The position numbers and the translations under genes were made by a program. A stretch of DNA of 64,000 bases. Origin: Roseovarius autotrophicus (GTDB lineage: Bacteria; Pseudomonadota; Alphaproteobacteria; Rhodobacterales; Rhodobacteraceae). Of this stretch, positions 47,574-57,246 are shown in pieces. The stretch is from the NCBI RefSeq assembly GCF_018069895.1, contig NZ_JAGQDH010000002.1, positions 62,001 through 126,000 of the forward strand, read 5' to 3'. How positions within the stretch are numbered: the first letter of the stretch is position 1; the number at the start of each line of letters is the position of its first letter. Under the pieces are notes generated by a model. It was not told where the DNA came from and ran no database searches. It worked only from the letters and a program-made list of their open reading frames with translations.

Positions 47574-48326
47574 TCACGTCAGCAGACAGAGCAGCACGGC
47601 GATTTCCGCCCCCTGTTGCACCGCCCCCAGAACATCGCCGGTCTGCCCGCCGATTTTCACGCGTGCCAGCCGCGCGATGACGGCCGCGACCAGCGCCGCC
47701 GCCCCCGCCGCAACAAGGCCGGACGCGCCGCACAAAAGGACCGCCCCCCCCATCGCCAGTCCCGCCGCCAGCCCGACCGTTGCTGCCGGCGGGCGGCCCT
47801 GTGCCTGAGCCAGTCCGCTCTTGCGGGCATGGGGCAGGGCGGCCATCGCCCCCGCCATCGCCGCGCGCGACAGCATCGCCGAGGTGACAATCGCCGCCGC
47901 CGCCGCGCCGGGACCGGCCTCGAACAGATATGTCAGCGCCACGCCGCGCAGCGCCAGAGACAGCGTCAGCGCGATCACCCCATAGCTGCCAATGCGGCTG
48001 TCGCGCATGATCTCAAGCCGCCGCTCGCGCGTCCAGCCGCCCCAGATCCCGTCCGCCGTATCGGCCAGACCGTCCTCGTGCAGCGCGCCGCTTGTCATCA
48101 CCAGTGCCCCGAGTGCCAAAAGCCCCGCCACCGGCGCGGGCAGGCCAAGTGCCAAAGCGGCCCAGCCGACAAGCCCCGCCAGACCGCCCAGCACCGCCCC
48201 AGCCAGTGGCCAGGCCCAGGCCGCGCGCGCACCGCGCGCTGTGTCTCTCACGGGCACCGGCAGGCGCGTGAGTAGCCCCAGCGCAAGCGCGAGGTCCACG
48301 GGTCGGATTAGGGTTTTGTCTGTCAT
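47574..48326 (-). CDS. cobS: adenosylcobinamide-GDP ribazoletransferase (cobalamin synthase)
   Basis: A 250-residue polytopic membrane enzyme that joins adenosylcobinamide-GDP with alpha-ribazole at the end of cobalamin synthesis. [12 protein letters not shown] at the start and [25 protein letters not shown] carry the conserved acidic motif. The start MTDKTLIRP leaves 73 bp to the divergent cobT, enough for back-to-back promoters. No B12 riboswitch is recognisable in that gap. Confidence 0.94.
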   Translation of the reverse strand: MTDKTLIRPVDLALALGLLTRLPVPVRDTARGARAAWAWPLAGAVLGGLAGLVGWAALALGLPAPVAGLLALGALVMTSGALHEDGLADTADGIWGGWTRERRLEIMRDSRIGSYGVIALTLSLALRGVALTYLFEAGPGAAAAAIVTSAMLSRAAMAGAMAALPHARKSGLAQAQGRPPAATVGLAAGLAMGGAVLLCGASGLVAAGAAALVAAVIARLARVKIGGQTGDVLGAVQQGAEIAVLLCLLT

Positions 48327-48399
48327 CGCGGCGGTTTGCTCTGGGGTTGGCGCGCCTCCCGCGATACAGAAGGGCGCGCTCACTTGCAACGAGGTCGCC

Positions 48400-49410
48400 A
48401 TGTCCGCCCCCTTCACCACGCTCGCCGATTTCGCCGCACTCTTGCGCGACCTGCCCGGACCCGATGACGCCACGATCAGCGCCGCGCGCGCCCGCGACGC
48501 GACGCTGACCAAGCCGCCCGGCGCGCTTGGCAGGCTCGAGGAGGTGGCGGCGTGGTATTGTGGCTGGCGCGGCGAGGCGCGCGCGCGAGTCACCCGCCCG
48601 CAAGTGGCGGTTTTCGCGGGCAATCACGGGGTGGTGGCGCGGGGCGTGTCGGCCTTTCCGCCCGAGGTCACCGCGCAGATGGTGGCGAATTTCAAGGCGG
48701 GCGGCGCGGCGGTCAATCAGGTGGCGGGCGTGGTGGGCGCACGGCTCGACGTGCACGCGCTTTCCCTCAACCGGCCCACGGGCGACATCACCACAGGCCC
48801 TGCCATGTCCGGGGCCGATTGCGTGGTGGCGCTGGCAACCGGCTGGGGGGCGGTGGACCCGGAGGCCGATTTGTTCGTGGCGGGCGAGATGGGCATCGGT
48901 AACACCACGCCTGCCGCCGCCATCGCGCTTGCGCTTTTCGGCGGGCGCGCCGAGGACTGGACCGGGCGCGGCACGGGGATTGACGATGCGGCCCTTGCGC
49001 ACAAGGCGCGGGTGGTGGCGCAGGCGGTCGCGGCCAATCCGGGGCGTGGCGGGCTCGCGGTGCTCTGCGCGCTTGGCGGGCGCGAGCTTGCGGCCATGGC
49101 GGGGGCCATTGCGCGGGCGCGCGCCTGCCGTATCCCGGTGCTGCTCGACGGATTCATCTGCACCGCCGCCGCCGCCTGTCTGGAGGCCGAGGCCCCTGGC
49201 GCGCTCGACCACGCGCTTGCGGGCCATGTCAGCGCCGAGCCGGGCCACGCGCGCCTTTTGGACCGGCTGGGCAAGGCGCCGCTCCTGTCGCTCGGGCTGC
49301 GTCTGGGCGAGGGGTCGGGCGCGGTGCTGGCCATGGGCGTGGTGCAGGCGGCGCTTGCGTGCCATTCCGGCATGGCGAGTTTCGCCGAGGCGGGCGTGTC
49401 GGGCGGTTGA
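48400..49410 (+). CDS. cobT: nicotinate-nucleotide-dimethylbenzimidazole phosphoribosyltransferase
   Basis: A 336-residue enzyme activating the lower ligand base of cobalamin. Conserved sites include [47 protein letters not shown] and the C-terminal catalytic-base region [14 protein letters not shown]. Start [11 protein letters not shown] agrees with the family. It is divergent from cobS. Confidence 0.96.
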   Translation: MSAPFTTLADFAALLRDLPGPDDATISAARARDATLTKPPGALGRLEEVAAWYCGWRGEARARVTRPQVAVFAGNHGVVARGVSAFPPEVTAQMVANFKAGGAAVNQVAGVVGARLDVHALSLNRPTGDITTGPAMSGADCVVALATGWGAVDPEADLFVAGEMGIGNTTPAAAIALALFGGRAEDWTGRGTGIDDAALAHKARVVAQAVAANPGRGGLAVLCALGGRELAAMAGAIARARACRIPVLLDGFICTAAAACLEAEAPGALDHALAGHVSAEPGHARLLDRLGKAPLLSLGLRLGEGSGAVLAMGVVQAALACHSGMASFAEAGVSGG

Positions 49411-49474
49411 GCGAAAGCGGTTGCGCCCGCGCGCCGCGCCGCTAGGCTCTGTGTGCGACCAAGGGAGATGCACG

Positions 49475-50674
49475 ATGATTGCCGTCAACCCGGAGAGGTT
49501 CCTTGAAAATCTGCACCGGCTGCGTGCCTTTGGCGCGGCGGGGGTGGGTCGCGGCGTGGTGCGCCCGGCCTTCAGCGCGGCGGACATCGCCGCGCGCGAC
49601 TGGCTGGCGGGTGAGATGCGCGCCGCCGGTCTGACCCCGCAGTTCGATCCGGTGGGAAGCCTTTTCGGGCTGGCGGAGGGGCGCTCGGTTCTGGTCGGCA
49701 GCCATTCCGACAGCCAACCCGAGGGTGGCTGGCTTGACGGGGCGCTTGGCGTCATCGCGGGGCTGGAGATTGCCCGCGCAAGCCATGAGGCAGGCGGGCC
49801 GCCGGTCTCGGTCGTGTCCTTTCAGGATGAGGAGGGCCGCTTTGGCGTCACCACCGGAAGTGCGATCTGGGCGGGCAATCTCTCGCTTGAAGAAGCCGAC
49901 CGCCTGACCGACCGCGACGGGGTGACCTTTGCCGGAGCGCGCGCGGCCATGGCGCATCTTGTGGGGGATTTCGTTGATTCCGCCCGCTTTACCGGGTTTT
50001 TCGAGATGCATATCGAGCAAGGCCCGTGGCTTTACGAGGCGGGCGAGGCGGTGGGGGTCGTGACCGATATCGTCGGCATCCGCGACATGCGCATCACGCT
50101 GGAGGGCGAACAGAACCATGCGGGCACCACGCCCATGCACCGGCGGCGTGACGCGTTTCAGGGGCTGGCGCGGTTCAATACCCTGCTCAACGAGCGGCTG
50201 CGCAACGTGGTGACGCCGCAGACTGTCTGGACCATCGGTCATGTGCGCCTGCATCCGGATGCGCATTCCATCGTGCCGGGGCGCGCCACCTTCTCGATGC
50301 AGTGGCGCGATGGGGACGCCGACCGGCTGGGCCGGATGGAGGCGATCATCCGCACCACCGCGCAGGACGTGGCGCAGGAGATGGGGTTGCGCGTGACATT
50401 CGGCGATCTTCTGGGGCTGGAGCCGGTGGCGATGGATGCCCGGCTGCGTGACGCGCTTTGTCAGAGCGCCGAGGCCCACGCACCGGGCCGCTGGCGGCGG
50501 ATGCCGTCGGGCGCGCTGCATGACGCGACCAACGTGGCGCGGCTCTTGCCCACGGCGATGCTTTTCGTGCCGTCCATCGACGGGATCAGCCACGCCTTCG
50601 CCGAGGACACCGCCGAGACGGACCTTGTGGCGGGGCTGAAGGTTCTGGCCGAGGCGGTGGCGCGCGCCGCGTGA
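49475..50674 (+). CDS. M20-type Zn amidohydrolase (hydantoinase/carbamoylase family)
   Basis: A 399-residue enzyme of the N-carbamoyl-L-amino acid hydrolase/allantoate amidohydrolase group. Metal and substrate residues are visible in [40 protein letters not shown] and [11 protein letters not shown]. It removes a carbamoyl or ureido group in nitrogen catabolism. Adjacent genes do not point to one pathway. Start follows AAGGGAG. Confidence 0.9.
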   Translation: MIAVNPERFLENLHRLRAFGAAGVGRGVVRPAFSAADIAARDWLAGEMRAAGLTPQFDPVGSLFGLAEGRSVLVGSHSDSQPEGGWLDGALGVIAGLEIARASHEAGGPPVSVVSFQDEEGRFGVTTGSAIWAGNLSLEEADRLTDRDGVTFAGARAAMAHLVGDFVDSARFTGFFEMHIEQGPWLYEAGEAVGVVTDIVGIRDMRITLEGEQNHAGTTPMHRRRDAFQGLARFNTLLNERLRNVVTPQTVWTIGHVRLHPDAHSIVPGRATFSMQWRDGDADRLGRMEAIIRTTAQDVAQEMGLRVTFGDLLGLEPVAMDARLRDALCQSAEAHAPGRWRRMPSGALHDATNVARLLPTAMLFVPSIDGISHAFAEDTAETDLVAGLKVLAEAVARAA

Positions 50675-50691
50675 AGCAATCGGCGCACCAA

Positions 50692-50714
50692 ATGCCGCAT
50701 TCAAAAATCATCTT
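50692..50714 (+). promoter_or_regulatory. possible NsrR (nitric-oxide repressor) site
   Basis: ATGCCGCATTCAAAAATCAT plus CTT agrees at 17 of 22 defined positions with the NsrR consensus AAGATGYATTTNAAATRCATCTT (as I remember it). It lies 37 bp before the alternative oxidase start. In Vibrio fischeri the AOX gene is repressed by NsrR, so the placement is sensible; the left half-site is poor. Confidence 0.35.
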
Positions 50715-50750
50715 TGGTTCCCATCTAGGAGGAGAGAAAGGGAGCAAGAG

Positions 50751-51404
50751 ATGACACAGAGCCACGACTTTCATCCTGACCACACGACCGGCCTGACCGC
50801 CCACCACGCCCCGCGAGATATCCATGACCGGATCGCGCTGCGAATCGTGAAATTCATGCGCGTCTTTGCCGATGCGTTCTTTTCCAAGCGCTATGGCCAT
50901 CGCGCCGTGGTGCTGGAAACCGTGGCCGCCGTGCCGGGCATGGTGGGCGGGCTCTTGCAGCACCTCAAATCCTTGCGCCATATCCGCGAGGATCAGGGCT
51001 GGATCCGCGAATTGCTCGATGAGGCGGAGAACGAGCGGATGCACCTGATGACCTTCATCCATATCGCCCAACCCTCGCGGGGCGAGCGCTGGCTTATCAT
51101 GGGGGCGCAGGCGGTCTTTTATAACGTGTTCTTCTTCACATATCTTTTCGCGCCGCGCACCGCCCACCGCATCGTCGGTTATCTCGAGGAGGAGGCGGTG
51201 GCGAGCTACACGCAATACCTTGCCGAGATCGACGCCGGCCGTCAGGAGAATGTGCCCGCCCCGCGGATCGCGATTGATTATTGGGATCTGCCCGAGGGGG
51301 CGCGGCTGCGCGACGTGGTGATCCGCGTGCGCGCCGACGAGGCGCATCACCGCGACACCAACCATGGCTTTGCCAATCAGATCATGGAGGGGCGCGCGCC
51401 CTGA
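50751..51404 (+). CDS. aox: alternative oxidase (cyanide-insensitive ubiquinol oxidase)
   Basis: A 217-residue di-iron protein that passes electrons from ubiquinol directly to oxygen without pumping protons. Iron ligands are visible in order: E56 ([10 protein letters not shown]), E95 and H98 (NERMHL), E148 within LEEEAV, and E197 with H200 in RADEAHH. Two membrane-associated hydrophobic segments (around [11 protein letters not shown] and [13 protein letters not shown]) are typical. An AGGAGAGAAAGGGAG ribosome region precedes the ATG. It probably relieves respiratory stress such as nitric oxide exposure. Confidence 0.95.
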   Translation: MTQSHDFHPDHTTGLTAHHAPRDIHDRIALRIVKFMRVFADAFFSKRYGHRAVVLETVAAVPGMVGGLLQHLKSLRHIREDQGWIRELLDEAENERMHLMTFIHIAQPSRGERWLIMGAQAVFYNVFFFTYLFAPRTAHRIVGYLEEEAVASYTQYLAEIDAGRQENVPAPRIAIDYWDLPEGARLRDVVIRVRADEAHHRDTNHGFANQIMEGRAP

Positions 51405-51531
51405 GGCGTCAAGGCAGGTTTCCGGTGCGCGGCGGCGCGTTCCGCGCCTTGATTCCGCGCATGGCATGGGTGCTCAACTCAATTGTCCGCTCAAGGCCGG
51501 TTATCCCGGCCCCAGGCCCCTTGCGAGGCCC

Positions 51532-52233
51532 TCACCCCCAGCCCACATCCCCCAGAAAGATATAGCCCGCACCGTAGATCGTCTTGATCAGGCGCGGGTT
51601 CTTGGGATCCTCGCGCAACTTGGTGCGCAGCCGCGAGATCCGCACGTCCATCGCGCGGTCGAAACTCTCGCCCGCAGCGCCGCCCAGGGCCTCCTGCATC
51701 GCCTGCCGGGAAATCAGCCGCTTGGGCCGCTCCAGAAACAGCCGCAGCACCTCGCCCTCGGCATGGGAAAAGGGCGTCTCGGTGCCGCTTTCGTCCTCCA
51801 GCACATAACGGTCGAAATGCGCCACCCAGCCGTTGAACCGCGCCACCTCGCCGGTCTGGGTGCTGGGTGTGCCGCGCCGCAGGCGGGCGCGGATGCGCGC
51901 CACCACCTCCGCCGGGTCGAACGGCTTGATGATGTAGTCATCCGCCCCCAGTTCCAGCCCCGTGACCCGGTCCTGCACCTGCGCACGCCCCGAAATGATG
52001 ATCACTGTCGCGCCCTGTTCCAGCGCCAGCCGATGCACAAGGCTCAGCCCGTCGCGGTCGGGCAACGACAGATCGACAAGACAGACATCGGGCATGGTGG
52101 TCCGCAGCGCGGCCTCGAACTCGGTCGCGCGGCCAAAGGCCATGGTGCGAAATCCGGCTTCGTTCAGCGCGTCCGAGAGCATGGCTCGGATCGCCGGTTC
52201 GTCGTCGAGGATGGTGACAAGCGGTGCGGTCAT
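51532..52233 (-). CDS. OmpR/PhoB family response regulator
   Basis: A 233-residue transcription factor. The receiver domain has the acidic pair DD at 10-11, the phosphorylation site D54 in LVDLSLPD and K103 in IIKPFDP. The C-terminal winged helix (DRAMDVRISRLRTKL...KTIYGAGYIF) binds DNA. Its start overlaps the stop of the kinase gene by 4 bp, so it is co-translated with its likely partner. Its targets probably include the divergent CoA-ligase/ABC operon (inference). Confidence 0.94.
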   Translation of the reverse strand: MTAPLVTILDDEPAIRAMLSDALNEAGFRTMAFGRATEFEAALRTTMPDVCLVDLSLPDRDGLSLVHRLALEQGATVIIISGRAQVQDRVTGLELGADDYIIKPFDPAEVVARIRARLRRGTPSTQTGEVARFNGWVAHFDRYVLEDESGTETPFSHAEGEVLRLFLERPKRLISRQAMQEALGGAAGESFDRAMDVRISRLRTKLREDPKNPRLIKTIYGAGYIFLGDVGWG

Positions 52234-54125
52234 GGGCGGCCTCCGGCATTGAGGGCCGCGTCAAGCTGCGCGGCGGTAAAGGGTTTGCGCAGCACCGGTG
52301 CTGTGGCGGCCGCGGCCCGGTGGAGCGCGTCCTCGGGCGGCAGCGAGGTCATCAGCACCAGCGCGCAGCCCTCGGGGCGGGGCAATGTGGCAAGGTCGAT
52401 GCCGGTGCGCGCGCCTTCAAGCACCACATCCGAGAGCACGGCGGAGATCTCGGGCAGGTCAGCGAGCAGGGCGCTCGCCTCCTCGACGCTTGCCGCCTCG
52501 ATCACGCTGTGGCCCGCGCTGCGCAGCATGTCACGCAGGGTGGAGCGCAGATCGGGGCTGTCCTCGACCAGAAGGACAAGGCCGGGCGGGCGCGCATCCC
52601 CCGCAGGCCGCAGCGGCAGGCGCAGCACCACCTGCCCGCCCGCCCCGGTATTGCCCAAGGCGATTCGCCCGCCCGCCAGCTTGGTCATGTCATAGACCAT
52701 CGACAGACCAAGGCCCGACCCCTCGCCGCCCTTGGTGGTGAAGAACGGATCGAGCGCGTGCACCAGCGCCTCCTCTGTGAAGCCGGGGCCGGTGTCGCGC
52801 ACGGTGAATTCCAGCCATGTCTCCTGCAAGTGTCGCACCGAGAGCGTGATCACCCCCGTGGGCGCACAGGCATCGCGCGCGTTGAGGACCAGGTTCAGAA
52901 GCGAATCCTGCAACATCCCCGCATCGAGCAGATAGCGCCCGTCGGCCTCGGCCTCGATCCGCAGCGCCACGCCCGAAGGCAGGGCAGAGCGCGCCAGCGT
53001 GTCCAGATCGCCAAGAAAGGCGGCAATATCCGTGGGCACCGGCTCGTGCTCGCGGGGGCCGGTCATGTCGGCGATGCGATTGAGCAGCCCCCCGCCGCGC
53101 CGCGCCGCCGCAATGGTGGCGTCGATCAGTTCGCGCGCGTCTGTCGTCAGGCCCATCCGGGCAAGGCGCGACTGCATCCCCAGAATGATCGTGAGCAGAT
53201 TCGAGAAATCATGCGCAAGGCCGGAGGTCAGTTGCGCCGCCATTTCCCGCCGCCGGGTCTGTTGCAGCGCGGCGCGGGTCTGGCTTTCTTCGGTGATGTC
53301 CATGGACAGGATATAGACCCCGCCGCTGGTGGGATCGGGCGTGAGCGCCACGCGCACCCGGCGCGAGCTTGGTTCGTGGGTGAACTCGAATATCGAGGGC
53401 GTGCCGGCATAGGCCTTGTCCAGTTCCGGTCCGATTACCGCCCATGTCTCGGGGCCGAGCACCTGCGCCGCGTGAACCCCGATGAGGTCAACGCGCGAGC
53501 CGGGCATGACCGAGGTCAGCCGCCGGTTGGAATAGGTATAGCGGCGGTCCGGCCCGACATGGGCGATATGGGCGGGCATCATTTCGGCGGTCAACCGCGT
53601 GCGCGCTTCGGCCTCGGTGATCTGGCGCTTGGCCTCTTCAAGGGCGGTGATTGTCGCCTGCAATTCGCGGTTGGCGCTGGCCAGTTCCTCGGAATAGCTC
53701 AGAAGCTGATCCGACAGTTCCTCCGAGCGCGCGCGCAACAGCGCCTCTTGCCGCTTGGTGCGGGTGATGTCGGTATAGACCGTGACCCAGCCGCCCTGCG
53801 GCAGCGGCGTGCCTTCGACGCTGATGGTGGTGCCGTTGGCGCGGGTGCGCTCCATGTAATGCGGCTCGAATGCGCGGGCGATCTCGACCCGTTCGGCGAC
53901 AAAATCCCCTACCTCGCCGACATCGCCATAATCGCCGCGCGTGGCCAGATAGCGGATCGTGTCCGCGAAATCGGCCCCCGGCGTCACCAGCGCATCGGGC
54001 AGTGCGAACATTTCCTGAAAGCGGCGGTTGCACACGGCCAGCCGCAGATCGCGGTCATAGATGGTCAGCGCCTGCTGAATCAGGTTCAGCCCGGCCATGG
54101 TCATGGCGTCGCGGTCGGTGCTCAT
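52230..54125 (-). CDS. soluble hybrid histidine kinase: PAS-PAS-HisKA-HATPase-REC
   Basis: A 631-residue kinase with no membrane segment. It has a PAS domain of PAS_7 type (residues about 10-125), a coiled-coil segment (125-180), a second PAS (180-285), the phospho-acceptor H305 in GLAHDFSNLLT, the ATPase N-box NARDA (415-419), DTGPGF and GSGLGLS, and a C-terminal receiver domain with D566 and K614. The internal receiver suggests phosphate feedback. It should sense a cytoplasmic signal. Start MSTDRDAMTM is chosen because the upstream 59 codons cross a dispersed repeat. Confidence 0.92.
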   Translation of the reverse strand: MSTDRDAMTMAGLNLIQQALTIYDRDLRLAVCNRRFQEMFALPDALVTPGADFADTIRYLATRGDYGDVGEVGDFVAERVEIARAFEPHYMERTRANGTTISVEGTPLPQGGWVTVYTDITRTKRQEALLRARSEELSDQLLSYSEELASANRELQATITALEEAKRQITEAEARTRLTAEMMPAHIAHVGPDRRYTYSNRRLTSVMPGSRVDLIGVHAAQVLGPETWAVIGPELDKAYAGTPSIFEFTHEPSSRRVRVALTPDPTSGGVYILSMDITEESQTRAALQQTRRREMAAQLTSGLAHDFSNLLTIILGMQSRLARMGLTTDARELIDATIAAARRGGGLLNRIADMTGPREHEPVPTDIAAFLGDLDTLARSALPSGVALRIEAEADGRYLLDAGMLQDSLLNLVLNARDACAPTGVITLSVRHLQETWLEFTVRDTGPGFTEEALVHALDPFFTTKGGEGSGLGLSMVYDMTKLAGGRIALGNTGAGGQVVLRLPLRPAGDARPPGLVLLVEDSPDLRSTLRDMLRSAGHSVIEAASVEEASALLADLPEISAVLSDVVLEGARTGIDLATLPRPEGCALVLMTSLPPEDALHRAAAATAPVLRKPFTAAQLDAALNAGGRP

Positions 54126-54146
54126 CTGCGATAGCCTCCGGGTGGC

Positions 54147-54198
54147 GGGGCGGTCGGGCGCTCGCGCGGCGGCGTGCAAGCACGCCTCGATTCCGCGC
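54147..54198 (-). repeat. dispersed repeat, copy 2 (inverted relative to copy 1)
   Basis: This is nearly identical to the reverse complement of 10159-10209. Here the internal hairpin is perfect: GGCGTGC, AA, GCACGCC. It lies just before the histidine kinase start, in its leader. Confidence 0.8.
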
Positions 54199-54322
54199 GG
54201 GGAAAAATCCGAGTGTGTCGCCCAACACAAAACGCCACCGCCAATCCACCATCCCCGTGTTGTCCCGATCTCTTCCCCTAGCACCGTGCGTGTAACGCGC
54301 AAAGACCGTTCCCGCCCCTGTT

Positions 54323-54347
54323 ACAATTCGTAAGTTTTGCGAAATGT
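54323..54347. promoter_or_regulatory. inverted repeat, possible operator
   Basis: ACAATTCG and CGAAATGT are inverted repeats (7 of 8 pairs) separated by 9 bp. They lie in the AT-richer part of the divergent region, a reasonable place for a dimeric regulator. Which protein binds is not known. Confidence 0.35.
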
Positions 54348-54454
54348 TCAGGAAAAAGTTGACCGGCAGCAATTAACGCGCACCCTTGAGGCAAGAAGAA
54401 TCGCGCCTCGGGCGCAGCCCGTCGGAGGAAGCGGGCGAAAGGGAGGATACGGAT

Positions 54455-56428
54455 TTGGCACAGCCGTCACAACCGACGGAGGGGATGGACTCCATTCCCG
54501 CGCTTTTGCAACGCAACGCTACGCGCTTTGCGAACAGTCCCGCCTATCGGGAAAAGGAATACGGTATCTGGCAAAGCTGGACCTGGGCCGAGGCGGAAAA
54601 GGAAATCGAGGCACTGGCGCTTGGCCTCATCAATCTGGGCGTGAACGAGGGCGATTTCGTCGCCGTGATCGGGCGCAACCGGCCCTATTTCTACTGGTCG
54701 ATGGTCGCCGCGCAATCGGTGGGGGCGATCCCCGTGCCGCTCTATCAGGATGCCGCCGCGCCTGAAATGGCCTATGTGATGGAGCATTGCGGCGCGCGCT
54801 TTGCCATCGTTCAGGATCAGGAGCAGGTGGACAAGCTGATCGAGGTGCAGGAAGAATTGCACCAGCTTGAGCACATCATCTATGTCGATCCGCGCGGCTT
54901 GCGCAAATACGACCACCACAAGCTGCACCGCTTCATCGACATTCAGGAGCAGGGCCGCGCCGCCTATTACGAATGGATCGAGGATCTCAAGGCGCGGCGT
55001 GAAAAGCTGAATTACGACAGTATCTGCGTCATGCTCTATACCTCTGGCACCACGGGCAAGCCCAAGGGCGTGGTGCTGAGCAATCGCAACATCATCGAGG
55101 CGTCGAAATCCTCGTCCGAGTTCGACAAACTGACCAAGGACGAAGAGGTGCTGGCCTATCTGCCGATGGCATGGGTGGGCGATTTCATCTTTTCCATCGG
55201 GCAGGCCTATTGGTGCGGATTCTGCGTCAACTGCCCCGAAAGCCCCGAGACGATGCAGACCGACCTGCGCGAGATCGGGCCGACCTATTTCTTTGCCCCG
55301 CCGCGCGTGTTCGAGACGCAACTGACCAGCGTGATGATCCGCATGGAGGACGCAAGCCGCTTCAAGAAATGGTTGTTTCATCATTTCATGGCGCACGCAC
55401 GCCGTGTTGGCCCTGCGATCCTTGATGGCAAGCAGGTCAGCGGGATGGACCGGCTGAGATATGCGCTCGGCAATATTTTCGTCTATGGTCCGTTGAAGGA
55501 TACGCTCGGTCTTGGCCGGGTGCGGGTGGGGTATACGGCGGGCGAAGCGATCGGGCCGGAGATCTTCGATTTCTATCGTTCGCTTGGCATCAACCTCAAA
55601 CAGCTTTACGGCCAGACCGAGGCGTCGGTGTTCATCACCCTGCAACCCGATGGCGAAGTGCGCTCCGATACCGTGGGCGTGCCCGCACCGGGCGTTGAGA
55701 TCCGCATCAGCGAGACCGGAGAGGTGTTCTATCGCAGCCCCGGCACGTTCGAGTATTATTACAAGAACCCCGACAGCACCGCATCAACCAAGGATGCCGA
55801 GGGTTGGGTCGCCACCGGCGATGCGGGTTTCTTCGAGGAAGGTTCTGGGCATTTGCGGATCATCGACCGCGCCAAGGATGTTGGCAAGATGGCCGATGGC
55901 CGCCTGTTCGCGCCCAAATACGTCGAGAACAAGCTCAAGTTCTATCCCAACATCCTCGAGGCCGTGGTGTTCGGCAATGGCCGCGACAAATGCACCGCCT
56001 TCATCAACATTGACCTGACGGCTGTCGGCAACTGGGCCGAGCGCAACAATATCGGCTACGCCTCCTATCAGGAACTGGCCGGACACCCGCAGGTATTGGA
56101 AACGATCCGCACCCATGTGGAAGAGGTCAACCGCAGCCTTGCGGATGATCCGATGCTGTCGCATTGCCAGGTCCATCGCTTCCTCGTGCTGCACAAGGAA
56201 CTTGACGCCGACGATGGCGAGATGACCCGCACCCGCAAGGTGCGGCGCAACGTGATCTCGGAGAAATTCGACGACCTGCTGACGGCGCTCTACGACGGGT
56301 CGGAGGAGGTCTTTACCACCACCGAAGTGACCTATGAGGACGGGCGCAAGGGCGCGATCAGCGCGACGCTCAAGATCGTGGAGGCACGGGTCACCATGGA
56401 AACCGTAACGAAGGTGGCTGCGGAATGA
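54455..56428 (+). CDS. long-chain acyl-CoA synthetase-type AMP-forming ligase
   Basis: A 657-residue adenylate-forming enzyme that makes acyl-CoA from a carboxylic acid, ATP and CoA. The ATP-binding P-loop YTSGTTGKPKG is at about 195-205, followed by YLPMAWVGD, LYGQTEAS and the C-terminal TGDAGFF...DRAKDVGK region. I chose TTG at 54455 (residues AQPSQPTEGMDSIPALL follow) because GGGAGG stands 8 nt upstream; ATG at 54485 is an alternative. First gene of the operon, overlapping the next gene by 4 bp. Confidence 0.9.
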   Translation: MAQPSQPTEGMDSIPALLQRNATRFANSPAYREKEYGIWQSWTWAEAEKEIEALALGLINLGVNEGDFVAVIGRNRPYFYWSMVAAQSVGAIPVPLYQDAAAPEMAYVMEHCGARFAIVQDQEQVDKLIEVQEELHQLEHIIYVDPRGLRKYDHHKLHRFIDIQEQGRAAYYEWIEDLKARREKLNYDSICVMLYTSGTTGKPKGVVLSNRNIIEASKSSSEFDKLTKDEEVLAYLPMAWVGDFIFSIGQAYWCGFCVNCPESPETMQTDLREIGPTYFFAPPRVFETQLTSVMIRMEDASRFKKWLFHHFMAHARRVGPAILDGKQVSGMDRLRYALGNIFVYGPLKDTLGLGRVRVGYTAGEAIGPEIFDFYRSLGINLKQLYGQTEASVFITLQPDGEVRSDTVGVPAPGVEIRISETGEVFYRSPGTFEYYYKNPDSTASTKDAEGWVATGDAGFFEEGSGHLRIIDRAKDVGKMADGRLFAPKYVENKLKFYPNILEAVVFGNGRDKCTAFINIDLTAVGNWAERNNIGYASYQELAGHPQVLETIRTHVEEVNRSLADDPMLSHCQVHRFLVLHKELDADDGEMTRTRKVRRNVISEKFDDLLTALYDGSEEVFTTTEVTYEDGRKGAISATLKIVEARVTMETVTKVAAE

Positions 56429-57246
56429 ACGACATGAGCCAAGAGACCACCGTGACCGCCGATGGCCGCAAGATCGGCGGCGTGGTGATGGAGATGAAGA
56501 ACATCACCCTGCGCTTTGGTGGGGTGGTGGCGATCAGGGATATCTCTTTCGATATCCGCGAGGGCGAGATTCGCGCGATCATCGGCCCCAACGGTGCGGG
56601 CAAGTCCTCGATGCTCAACGTGATCAGCGGGTTCTACCATCCGCAGGAGGGCGAGGTCTGGTATAAAGGCGAGCGGCGCCCGCCGATGAAACCCTATCAG
56701 GTGGCGCAGCAGGGCATCGCGCGCACCTTCCAGAACATCGCGCTCTTTGAGGGGATGAGCGTGCTCGACAACGTGATGACGGGCCGCATCCGGCAGATGA
56801 AGGCGGGACTTTTCGCGCAGGCGCTCTGGAAGGGCACGGCCGAGCGCGAGGAGGTCGCAAACCGCGAAGCGGTGGAGAAGATCATCGATTTCCTCGAAAT
56901 CCAGCACATCCGCAAGACGCCCGTGTCGCGCCTGCCCTATGGCCTCAAGAAGCGGGTGGAACTGGCGCGCGCGCTGGCCGCAGAGCCGTCGATCCTGCTT
57001 CTGGACGAGCCGATGGCCGGCATGAATGTCGAGGAAAAGGAGGACATGAGCCGCTTCATCCTCGACGTGAACGATGAATTCGGCACGACGATCGCCCTTA
57101 TCGAGCACGATATGGGCGTGGTGATGGACCTTTCCGACCGTGTCGTGGTGATGGATTACGGCAAGAAGATCGGCGACGGCACGCCCGAAGAGGTGCGCAG
57201 CAATCAGGCCGTGATCGACGCCTATCTCGGGGTGGCGCATGATTGA
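56425..57246 (+). CDS. Liv-type ABC transporter ATPase (LivG-like)
   Basis: A 273-residue ATPase with a 20-residue N-terminal extension. Walker A GPNGAGKS is at 54-61, the signature region is LPYGLKKRVELARAL (not the usual LSGGQ, but typical for this cluster type), and Walker B LLLDEPMAGM. It couples ATP hydrolysis to import and sits directly after the CoA ligase, with ATGA overlap, tying uptake to activation. Confidence 0.93.
   Translation: MNDMSQETTVTADGRKIGGVVMEMKNITLRFGGVVAIRDISFDIREGEIRAIIGPNGAGKSSMLNVISGFYHPQEGEVWYKGERRPPMKPYQVAQQGIARTFQNIALFEGMSVLDNVMTGRIRQMKAGLFAQALWKGTAEREEVANREAVEKIIDFLEIQHIRKTPVSRLPYGLKKRVELARALAAEPSILLLDEPMAGMNVEEKEDMSRFILDVNDEFGTTIALIEHDMGVVMDLSDRVVVMDYGKKIGDGTPEEVRSNQAVIDAYLGVAHD

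Larger units (their letters stand above)
54126..54454. other. 329-bp divergent control region
   Basis: This region separates the kinase/regulator operon (leftward) from the CoA-ligase/ABC operon (rightward). It holds copy 2 of the dispersed repeat, an inverted repeat at 54323-54347 and an AT-richer stretch at 54320-54380 that probably contains the rightward promoter (a TTGACC box at 54359-54364 is a weak -35 candidate). No gene is seen. Confidence 0.55.

Noticed and set aside
48327..48399. cobalamin riboswitch between cobS and cobT
   Set aside because: The 73-bp gap is too short and I see no B12-box sequence.
51495..51511. GGCCGG/CCGGCC hairpin after the alternative oxidase gene
   Set aside because: A 6-bp stem without a T-run is too common in GC-rich DNA to call a terminator.
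52224..54134. 636-codon plus-strand open frame
   Set aside because: It lies antisense to the histidine kinase gene, which has full domain motifs; high GC produces long shadow frames.
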